Below, one piece after another: positions 1 to 5,827 of a DNA stretch of 8,846 nt; position 1 is the stretch's first letter; each line of letters starts with the position of its first letter. Under the pieces are notes generated by a model, which worked only from the letters and a program-made list of their open reading frames with translations, was not told the origin of the DNA and did not search any database. The DNA is from an uncultured Succinatimonas sp. (GTDB lineage Bacteria > Pseudomonadota > Gammaproteobacteria > Enterobacterales > Succinivibrionaceae): NCBI GenBank assembly GCA_902465145.1, contig CABQMD010000022.1, positions 1 to 8,846 of the forward strand, in the 5' to 3' direction. The position numbers were made by a program, and so were the translations under genes.

Positions 1-598
1 TGACGCCGGTGTTTCCTATCAGTTTGCAGAGAAGAAGTACAACACCGATACCGACGGCGCTTTTGACGTAGACTCAGGCTTCTCTGTCTATGCCGGCTAC
101 ACTTCTCCTGCCGTCCTCTTCGGACCCATCAGCGTTCGTGCTGCTTACCTCTATTTGAATGGTCAGGACAAGGGTGAAGTTGTTAATGCTAAAGTCGATG
201 ATCTTAAGACTGTTGACGGTTCATTGGCTTGGGGTACCAATGGTAAGGGCTTCTATGTTGCTACCAACTATGCTTATGCCAAGACCACCTATATCGACAC
301 TGATGTTGAGCAGAAGGTAAAGGCTTGGGAAACCGTTGCTACCTATGGCTTTGAGAACGGTATCCGTTTAGGCGCTTCTTATCACTTCATCAAGACTGAA
401 GTTACCGATGAAACTGATGCTGATCAGAAGTACTTCCAGTTGTTAGCTGACTACAACGTCACCCCCAACTTCAAGATCTGGGCTGAGACCTGCATCGATG
501 CCGGTTCTGATGACGGCGCCCGTGCTGCTAAGTATCTTGCCAAGGATGGCAAGGATGCTAACAACACCGTTATGTTCGGTGCCCGTTACGTATTCTAA
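1..598 (+). CDS. Outer-membrane porin, C-terminal part (5' end outside window)
   Basis: The reading frame is open from base 2 to the TAA at 596-598, giving about 198 residues. It is the C-terminal half of a general diffusion porin, a beta-barrel that lets small solutes cross the outer membrane. It aligns without effort to the second half of the intact porin at 839-2008: DAGVSYQFAE, GFSVYAGYT, FGPIS(V/I)RAAYLYL and GSDDG are shared. It ends in FGARYVF, with the terminal Phe used by the Bam complex to recognise barrel proteins. Alternating polar/hydrophobic strands and variable loops fit the family. It is shorter than the paralogue in the loop after LYLNGQ, where the paralogue has an extra segment. 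A Cys lies just before the GSDDG motif, shifted three residues from the paralogue's Cys. An internal ATG at 155 is not a start, because the homology runs through it. Its own terminator follows. Porin class is clear; specificity is unknown. Confidence 0.9.
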   Translation, partial: DAGVSYQFAEKKYNTDTDGAFDVDSGFSVYAGYTSPAVLFGPISVRAAYLYLNGQDKGEVVNAKVDDLKTVDGSLAWGTNGKGFYVATNYAYAKTTYIDTDVEQKVKAWETVATYGFENGIRLGASYHFIKTEVTDETDADQKYFQLLADYNVTPNFKIWAETCIDAGSDDGARAAKYLAKDGKDANNTVMFGARYVF

Positions 599-600
599 TT

Positions 601-617
601 TAGTTAGAGTCTAACTA
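601..617 (+). repeat. Small perfect inverted repeat after the first porin stop
   Basis: TAGTTAG (601-607) and CTAACTA (611-617) are perfect complements around a 3-base loop, two bases after the stop codon. The AT-rich 7-bp stem has no T-run of its own and sits just ahead of the GC-rich terminator. It may protect the mRNA 3' end or be incidental. The same GTTAG/CTAAC words recur in the leader of the next porin (767-782). Confidence 0.4.
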
Positions 618-622
618 GTCTG

Positions 623-650
623 AGGCCGGCGTCAGCCGGCCTTTTCTCTT
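623..650 (+). terminator. Rho-independent terminator of the first porin
   Basis: AGGCCGGC (623-630) and GCCGGCCT (635-642) form a perfect 8-bp GC-rich stem with a GTCA tetraloop. It is followed by a T-rich stretch (642-650 and beyond). It lies 25 bases after the stop and separates the two porin genes into independent transcripts. Confidence 0.9.
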
Positions 651-698
651 TCTTTTCAATTCTGAAAAGTCTTTTTCTTCATTTCATAAAAGTGCAAA

Positions 699-725
699 AC
701 GATCAAAAAATGTGATTTTGATCGT
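699..725. promoter_or_regulatory. 10-bp perfect inverted repeat, candidate operator upstream of the porin promoter
   Basis: ACGATCAAAA (699-708) and TTTTGATCGT (716-725) are perfect inverted repeats with a 7-base spacer, just upstream of the -35 box. An overlapping sequence, TGTGATTTTGATCGTG (711-726), matches about 11 of 16 positions of the CRP consensus, with a perfect left half and a poor right half. The position suggests binding of a regulator of porin expression. Which regulator (CRP/FNR family or other) is inference. Confidence 0.45.
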
Positions 726-731
726 GAATTC

Positions 732-759
732 TTGATCTTCATTTTGTGATACGTATAAT
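732..759 (+). promoter_or_regulatory. Sigma70-type promoter of the second porin
   Basis: The -35 box is TTGATC (732-737). A 16-base spacer leads to a perfect -10 box TATAAT (754-759). Transcription would start near 766, leaving a leader of about 73 bases before the ATG at 839. This is one of the best promoter matches in the window and suits an abundant outer-membrane protein. Confidence 0.75.
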
Positions 760-766
760 ACTTTTG

Positions 767-782
767 GTTAGTCGATACTAAC
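767..782 (+). other. Stem-loop at the predicted 5' end of the porin mRNA
   Basis: GTTAGT (767-772) and ACTAAC (777-782) form a perfect 6-bp stem with a CGAT tetraloop, beginning within a base or two of the predicted transcription start. In E. coli ompA, a 5' stem-loop stabilises the mRNA. A similar role here is inference. Confidence 0.35.
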
Positions 783-838
783 TTAAAATAGTGTACGCTA
801 ACTGTCTTTCTATTTTTAAATATTGGGATTTATTTACT

Positions 839-2008
839 ATGAAGAAGTCAATCTTGGCTTTGGCTGTTGCTGCTTTTGCAGCCACTTCTGCTTCTGCTGC
901 TCAGGTTTATGACAAAGACGGTACTACTTTAGGTATCGGCGGTGAAGTTGAGACCATGTACTGGTCAAATCACGCCAGCGGAATGGATTCTGAAGATCAG
1001 ACCGTTTCCGACCGTGTTCGTTTCAGCCTTGACGGTCGTACTCAGCTTACCAATAACATCGCTGCCTACGGTTTCTATGAATGGCAGACCGAGCATTTGG
1101 GCGACAGCTCCGAGGCTCAGGATGTAAACGCCCGTTATGCTTATTTGGGTGTTGATTTTGGTAAATTCGGCCAGGTTCAGGTTGGTCGTTACGAGGATCC
1201 TTTTGAGTATGCCGGCAATGTAGTCGATAACCTCGAAGAAGCAGGTCTCCTCTGCGGTTTGGATGAGCGTAACTCCGGTCACCTCTCCTACATGTGGTCA
1301 GGCTACGGCTTTGATGCCGGTGTGAGCTATCAGTTTGCTGAAGATAGCTACAATGCCGATCAGTTCGATACCATTGATGTGAACGGCGGCTTCTCTGTTT
1401 ATGCCGGTTACACCACTCCTACCGTAGGCTTCGGCCCCATCAGCATTCGTGCTGCTTATCTCTATTTGGACGGTCAGCATGAAGGCGAAGGTACTAAATT
1501 AACTAAACCAGTTGCTGGTGGTCAGGAACAAGAAGTAGGTAATGTCTTTACCAAGAATATTAAGTCTTCTGACTTCGGTTTGTCATGGGGTAACATGGGT
1601 GACGGTTGGTATGTTGCTACCCATTATAATTATGCCAAGGCTACCGGTTACGGCACTGAAAATAATAATGATTTTGAAGCCATTGCTAAGACCAAGACTT
1701 GGGAGTCCATGGTTAGCTACGGCTTTGACAACGGTGTAGTCTTGTCTGCAGCCTACTCTCAGGTTAAGTTAAAAGTTGAGGCAAATGCAGATGTTGACAG
1801 CCTCGATTTAGCAGAAGGTGAGGCAACTTTGACCAGTAAATATGCTCAGGTTGTGGCTTCTTACGATGTTAACGAGAACTTCCGCGTTTGGGGTGAGGCC
1901 ATCTTTGACTGCGGCTCCGATGACGGCTACAACATTTATGATCTCTATAAGGGAGATGAAGAAAAAGCTGCCAACGCTTTCTTGGTCGGTGCCCGTTACA
2001 CCTTCTAA
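839..2008 (+). CDS. Outer-membrane porin
   Basis: This encodes a 389-residue gram-negative porin that forms water-filled channels in the outer membrane. Residues 1-20 (MKKSILALAVAAFAATSASA) are a typical Sec signal peptide with AXA cleavage. The mature protein begins AQVYDKDGTTLGIGGEVE, like the first strand of enteric porins. RVRFSLDGRTQL (59-70), ARYAYLGVDFGKFGQVQVGR (98-117) and the C-terminal VGARYTF (383-389) match porin strands and the terminal-Phe beta-signal. A GTG at 791 would extend the frame, but it adds residues in front of a complete signal peptide, so ATG 839 is chosen. The ribosome site is only a weak GGGA at 825-828. Strong codon preference suggests high expression. C139 and C358 are unusual, since porins normally lack Cys. 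The partial porin upstream is its paralogue, and this gene has its own promoter and terminator. Solute preference cannot be read from the sequence. Confidence 0.93.
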   Translation: MKKSILALAVAAFAATSASAAQVYDKDGTTLGIGGEVETMYWSNHASGMDSEDQTVSDRVRFSLDGRTQLTNNIAAYGFYEWQTEHLGDSSEAQDVNARYAYLGVDFGKFGQVQVGRYEDPFEYAGNVVDNLEEAGLLCGLDERNSGHLSYMWSGYGFDAGVSYQFAEDSYNADQFDTIDVNGGFSVYAGYTTPTVGFGPISIRAAYLYLDGQHEGEGTKLTKPVAGGQEQEVGNVFTKNIKSSDFGLSWGNMGDGWYVATHYNYAKATGYGTENNNDFEAIAKTKTWESMVSYGFDNGVVLSAAYSQVKLKVEANADVDSLDLAEGEATLTSKYAQVVASYDVNENFRVWGEAIFDCGSDDGYNIYDLYKGDEEKAANAFLVGARYTF

Positions 2009-2037
2009 TCAAAACTTAAGAATTTAGTTTTTGATAG

Positions 2038-2073
2038 CAAGGCCGATTGGGAGTTCACTCCTGATCGGCCTTG
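2038..2073 (+). terminator. Long hairpin, likely terminator of the second porin
   Basis: CAAGGCCGAT (2038-2047) and ATCGGCCTTG (2064-2073) pair perfectly over 10 bp. The stem continues through two G-T wobbles to GGAG/CTCC (2050-2053/2058-2061) around a TTCA loop. Only a weak T-rich tail follows (about 2074-2083), so termination may be partial, or the hairpin may mainly protect the 3' end. Confidence 0.7.
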
Positions 2074-2210
2074 TCATATCTTTAAAAATTTCAGTTCCGA
2101 AGCCGTGTTAAAGCCTTAATCTCAACTAGCAAAATCTTCTGCGTTAATCTAAATTTTCCTAAAAGAACACGTTGATCCGCGCGTGAATTTCTTAGTTTTT
2201 TGAGGTAAAA

Positions 2211-4040
2211 ATGCAATTTCCCAAAACACAACCAGCTGATTATTTGCCTAAAGTAAAAAGAAAAGCCTTGCCTTTGGGAAAATCTGATTTTGCTGAGATC
2301 ATCGAAAGCAATTGCTATTACGTCGACAAGACGGCGGTGATCAGTGATGTTTTTAAAGATGATCAAAGCGCGGTATTGCTAATTACGCGTTCAAGACGTT
2401 TTGGCAAATCCCTGCTCATGAGCATGTTCAGATACTTCTTTGCCTTGGATCCTGATTTGCCAAATGACAATGCACATGCCAAGAAATTGTTCGGTGCTTT
2501 GGAGATCACAAAAGACAGTTCATTTTGTGATTCATTTCTCGGGCAGTTACCGGTCATCTATCTGTCGTTTAAATCTATAGAAAGTAGCAATTTTTCCTAT
2601 TGCGTGAATATGCTTGCAGGACAGATTGCCAAAATAGCTGCCCAATATCGATGCATCGAACAAAGCGACAAACTGTCCGTTGAGCAAAGAGCTGAATTTA
2701 GTCATCTTTTGAGCAAACCGTGGTTACAGTCTCATGAACATGGTGATGATCTTTTGCTGTCCTTGCAAAATCTTACCGAATTCATATTTCGCCATTACGG
2801 TAAAAAAGTCATTCTGCTCATAGACGAATATGATGTACCGCTTGCAAAAGCTTCCCGCAACGGCAATTATGAGCAGACAGCCGAGCTGATGCGAGCCTTT
2901 TTGTCCAATGCATTAAAGGACAATCCTTATATTTACAAAGCAGTTCTCACCGGATGTCTCAGGGTGGCCAAGGAAAGTATTTTTACAGGTCTGAATAATC
3001 TTAGTGTTTGCAGCGTGAGCTCGGATCTTGATTTTTGTTCAGAGGCCGTCGGATTTACCCCTAAAGAAGTGCATGCCATGCTTTCTTATTACGGGCTTGA
3101 GCAACGCAGCGACGATGTGCGCAGGTGGTATGACGGCTACCGTATAGGAGGACACGAAATTTACTGTCCTTGGGATCTCATATGTTTTTGTCACGGATCT
3201 TTAAATTTCAACGGCAACATGCTTGATTACCGTCCGCGCAGTTTTTTGCTCGGTACCAGCGGCAACGATGTAATTGAAGAGTTTTTGCAATATCTTACAC
3301 AAGATGATGCTGAAAAAATGCAAAGTTTGATTGACGGCAACAGAACGATGATCAATGTCAACGAGCAGCTGAATTACCGTGAGATCTTAAGTCAGCATGC
3401 CGGCACGGATTTTTGAACTTTGCTTTTGTCAACAGGTTATCTTACTGTGGTTAAAGTTTTGGACGGAGACGAACAGCAATCGGTATGTGAGGTAAAAATC
3501 CCTAATTTGGGTATAGCGGAGTGTTTTAAACGTAATATCAAAGAATTTTACGAAAAAAATCAAAAGGCTTCCCGTTCATCTTCAGAGATAGTTTCAATGT
3601 TGTTAACAGGAGTCGAAGGCTTTGAACTTGAAAAAGTTTTGAGGAAACTTTTAAAGACCTTCGTGTCGGTTCGGGATTTTGCAGTTAAAGCACCTCCTGA
3701 GTTTTTTTACCACGGTTTTTTGAACGGAATAATTTCATCGGGAAAAGCTCTTATAGATGATTATTCGTCAAATACCGCAGCAGGTGACGGATACGCAGAC
3801 ATAACTTTCATGTCATCTGATCATGATATAGGCGTGATCATTGAGATTAAGCAGACCAAAGATGACAGAAAGAAAATCGAGCTTGCAGCCAAAACTTTGT
3901 CGCAGACTGAGGAAAGGCATTACTCTGAAGCTTTTGCAGGCAACAGAGTGAAACAGATATTTTGCTACGGGATAGCTTTTTGCAAAAGAGACTGTGCAGT
4001 GGCGGTAAAAAAGCTTGATCTGAAGACAAGCTGTGTTTGA
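2211..4040 (+). pseudogene. AAA-ATPase-like / PD-(D/E)XK nuclease family protein, interrupted by an in-frame TGA
   Basis: The two parts lie in the same frame: 401 codons, TGA at 3414-3416, then 207 codons to the stop at 4038-4040. Together (609 codons) they span the whole family (AAA-ATPase_like, then PDDEXK_9). Part one has LPLGKSDF (20-27), YYVDKT (36-41), a Walker-A-like TRSRRFGKS (59-67), Walker-B-like ILLIDEYDVP (201-210), TGCLRVAKESIFTGLNNL (247-264) and RRWYDGYR (304-311). Part two has TGYLTVVK, EFFYHGFLNGI, then nuclease residues GYAD (Asp about 530) and EIK (Glu 545, Lys 547) and CYGIAFCKR. The TGA sits in DF-stop-TLL, where relatives read DFWTLL, so one TGG-to-TGA change explains it. 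No ribosome site precedes part two. GAGG at 2202-2205 serves ATG 2211. The family's cellular role is unsettled; mobile-element or defence links have been suggested. No partner gene lies beside it. It is either a recent pseudogene, a readthrough case or a base-call error. Confidence 0.85.
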
Positions 4041-4047
4041 GTTAAAA

Positions 4048-4064
4048 ACGCAACACATTTGCGT
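4048..4064 (+). terminator. Weak hairpin just after the interrupted nuclease gene
   Basis: ACGCAA (4048-4053) and TTGCGT (4059-4064) pair over 6 bp, seven bases after the stop codon. The following AAAGTTTTG is a poor T-tract. This is a possible weak terminator only. Confidence 0.3.
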
Positions 4065-4098
4065 AAAGTTTTGAAAAAATGCAAACTGCGGCACAATT

Positions 4099-4124
4099 TA
4101 TGAAAAATTTCTTTGTTTTTCATA
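4099..4124. repeat. 9-bp AT-rich inverted repeat
   Basis: TATGAAAAA (4099-4107) and TTTTTCATA (4116-4124) are perfect complements with an 8-base T-rich loop. It could end transcripts from the nuclease gene, since the 3' arm is T-rich, or be a protein site upstream of the glgC promoter region. Confidence 0.4.
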
Positions 4125-4139
4125 CGATGCGTTCAAAAT

Positions 4140-4183
4140 TGTGATCATCGATCAAGGTATAAAAAATACGCTTGCATGATAAT
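4140..4183 (+). promoter_or_regulatory. Candidate activator-dependent glgC promoter
   Basis: TGTGA (4140-4144) is a perfect CRP left half-site. It overlaps the 13-base palindrome TGATCATCGATCA (4142-4154), whose right half departs from the CRP consensus. A -10-like GATAAT lies at 4178-4183 with no good -35 box. With a start near 4190, the site centre falls about 42 bases upstream, the spacing of a class II activator. E. coli glgC is known to be CRP-activated; the assignment here is inference. Confidence 0.35.
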
Positions 4184-4189
4184 GAGTCC

Positions 4190-4329
4190 AGAGAATTGGA
4201 TCCGAAAGGAAATTTAAAAAAAAGGACGCTTTCTGTTCTTCTTTCGATAAAAGTTTAAAAAAAGCTGATTTTTATCGGGAGATCAGAAGAAAATCCGTAT
4301 CAATTTGAAAGTGTTTATAGAGGTGAACT
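4190..4329 (+). promoter_or_regulatory. glgC leader with hairpin and repeated GGA motifs
   Basis: The roughly 140-base leader contains TTGGA (4196-4200), AAGGA (4206-4210), AAGGA (4222-4226) and CGGGA (4276-4280). It also has a perfect 8-bp stem, CGATAAAA (4245-4252) with TTTTATCG (4270-4277), extendable by wobble pairs. GGA motifs in a glgC leader recall the CsrA-bound leader of E. coli glgC. Unlike the textbook case, the ribosome site AGAGGTGA (4319-4326) does not itself contain GGA. CsrA control is a hypothesis. Confidence 0.35.
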
Positions 4330-5649
4330 GTGGAAAACGCTCGTGATGTTGCCAAACAAACCATGGCTCTGGTACTGGCCGGAGGACGCGGCAGCAGACT
4401 TAAGATGCTGACGGACAACCGAGCCAAACCCGGTGTATATTTCGGCGGTAAATACCGCATTATCGATTTTGCGCTCTCAAATTGCGTAAACTCAGGGATC
4501 AATCGCATAGGCGTGGTGACCCAGTATAAGTCTCACTCGCTGTTGCGCCACCTGCAATCAGGATGGTCTTTCCTGCGCAATCAATTCAATGAGTTTATAG
4601 ATTTATTACCTGCTCAGCAGCGTGTTGATGAAGAACATTGGTATCAGGGTACTGCCGATGCCGTCTATCAAAATATCGACATCATCAGGGATCACAATCC
4701 TAAATATGTGCTGATTTTGGCAGGCGATCACATCTATAAGATGGATTATGCCGCTTTGGTTATGGATCACATCCGTATGGGAACTCCCGTGACCGTAGCC
4801 TGCATCCCGGTTCCCAAATCTCAGGCTTCTGCTTTGGGGGTCATGAAGGTTAATGATGACAATCTTATTACCGAGTTTGTGGAAAAACCCGAAAATCCCG
4901 CTACCATGCCCGGTAATCCCGACATGTCCTTAGCCTCCATGGGAATTTATGTCTTTGACGCAGACTTCCTCTATCAGACTTTGGATAAGGATGCAGCCAA
5001 TCCTGATTCACATCGTGATTTCGGTAAAGACATCATTCCTGCCTTGGTTAACGAGCATCTTGTGCATGCTCACGATTTCTCCAAGAGCTGCATCAGAAAC
5101 CGCGGTAACAAGAGCATAGTTTACTGGCGTGATGTGGGAACCATCGATGCCTACTGGGCAGCCAATATGGATATCGCTTCGGTTCAACCTCAGCTTGATC
5201 TCTATGACATCAACTGGCCTATCTGGACCAATCAGGTTCAGCAGCCACCTGCAAAATACGTTCAGGATATCAACGGTACTTCGTCGATAGTCAGAAATTC
5301 CGAGTGCTCGGCAGGATGCATCATCTCAGGATCATCCATCAATCAGTCGGTGCTGTTTACTCAGGTACGAGTGCACTCTAACTGCTATCTTTCAGAGAGT
5401 GTGATCCTGCCTTTTTGCATCATCCACCGCGGATGCCGTCTTACCAAGGTGATTTTGGACAGAGGCGTTGAATTGCCGCGCAATCTCATCATAGGTGAAG
5501 ATCCGGTAGCCGATGCCAGACGTTTTTACCGCTCAGAAGGCGGTGTGACTTTGGTAACCCGCAAGATGTTGCAGGATCTGCGTCAGAAGGAGCCGCAGCT
5601 TTTTGTCGATTTTGACAACTACAGAGCTGACTTTATTCAGTCGTTCTGA
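4330..5649 (+). CDS. glgC: Glucose-1-phosphate adenylyltransferase (ADP-glucose pyrophosphorylase)
   Basis: GlgC makes ADP-glucose and pyrophosphate from ATP and glucose-1-phosphate, the committed step of bacterial glycogen synthesis in the cytosol. The 439 residues align along their length with E. coli GlgC (431). The nucleotidyltransferase domain has LAGGRGSRLK (16-25), WYQGTADAV (104-112, Tyr105 for E. coli Tyr114), AGDHIYKMDY (131-140, catalytic Asp133 for Asp142) and EFVEKP (182-187, Lys186 for glucose-1-phosphate-binding Lys195). LASMGIYVFD (201-210) and YWRDVGT (265-271) follow. The left-handed beta-helix domain covers about 305-390, and ARRFYRSEGG is near the end. The GTG start is supported by AGAGGTGA at 4319-4326. 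E. coli activator-site Lys39 is Asn30 here, His46 is Tyr37 and Arg423 is Gln415, while Arg40 and Arg52 are kept. It stands alone, without glgA, glgB or glgP in view, and two hairpins close the unit. Confidence 0.97.
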   Translation: MENARDVAKQTMALVLAGGRGSRLKMLTDNRAKPGVYFGGKYRIIDFALSNCVNSGINRIGVVTQYKSHSLLRHLQSGWSFLRNQFNEFIDLLPAQQRVDEEHWYQGTADAVYQNIDIIRDHNPKYVLILAGDHIYKMDYAALVMDHIRMGTPVTVACIPVPKSQASALGVMKVNDDNLITEFVEKPENPATMPGNPDMSLASMGIYVFDADFLYQTLDKDAANPDSHRDFGKDIIPALVNEHLVHAHDFSKSCIRNRGNKSIVYWRDVGTIDAYWAANMDIASVQPQLDLYDINWPIWTNQVQQPPAKYVQDINGTSSIVRNSECSAGCIISGSSINQSVLFTQVRVHSNCYLSESVILPFCIIHRGCRLTKVILDRGVELPRNLIIGEDPVADARRFYRSEGGVTLVTRKMLQDLRQKEPQLFVDFDNYRADFIQSF

Positions 5650-5663
5650 TTAAGTTGAATTTG

Positions 5664-5699
5664 AAGGCGCGCTCTGAACGCAAGAACGGAGCGCGCCTT
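5664..5699 (+). terminator. GC-rich hairpin after glgC
   Basis: AAGGCGCGCTC (5664-5674) and GAGCGCGCCTT (5689-5699) form a perfect 11-bp stem, extendable inward by a wobble and a G-C pair. It begins 14 bases after the glgC stop. There is no T-run directly after it (GGTGTG follows), so it may act together with the next hairpin. Confidence 0.65.
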
Positions 5700-5703
5700 G
5701 GTG

Positions 5704-5745
5704 TGTTTAAGCCTATCCGAATTTTGTTGCGGATAGGCTTAAACA
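5704..5745. repeat. 16-bp perfect inverted repeat downstream of glgC
   Basis: TGTTTAAGCCTATCCG (5704-5719) and CGGATAGGCTTAAACA (5730-5745) are perfect complements with a 10-base loop, the longest perfect stem in the window. A run of seven T lies at 5762-5768, about 16 bases beyond, too far for a standard intrinsic terminator. It may be a second terminator or mRNA-end protector, or a copy of a dispersed palindromic element. Confidence 0.6.
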
Positions 5746-5766
5746 TGCCTGAAACAGCCGCTTTTT

Positions 5767-5796
5767 TTGTCTAAAAACCCCGTACTCTGTTAAAAT
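5767..5796 (+). promoter_or_regulatory. Promoter with extended -10 for the acyltransferase unit
   Basis: The -35-like TTGTCT (5767-5772) is followed by an 18-base spacer and the -10 TAAAAT (5791-5796). TG at 5788-5789 gives an extended -10. The start would lie near 5803, about 25 bases before the ATG, with the ribosome site in between. Confidence 0.55.
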
Positions 5797-5827
5797 TGCC
5801 CTGATTTTTTGCAGGAGAACAGTATTT

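Noticed and set aside
791..838. GTG start at 791 for the second porin
   Set aside because: It adds 16 residues before a complete signal peptide that starts at ATG 839.
2074..2210. Possible promoter or small RNA before the nuclease-ATPase gene
   Set aside because: No paired -35/-10 boxes of acceptable quality and no stable structure were seen; only the GAGG ribosome site is clear.
2091..2557. Minus-strand frames overlapping the start of the nuclease-ATPase gene
   Set aside because: They are antisense to clear family motifs on the + strand and show no family resemblance of their own.
3414..3460. Selenocysteine insertion or TGA-as-Trp genetic code at the interrupted gene
   Set aside because: No convincing SECIS-type hairpin directly follows the TGA, the family residue is Trp rather than Cys/Sec, and glgC, the acyltransferase and slyD all end with TGA as a real stop.
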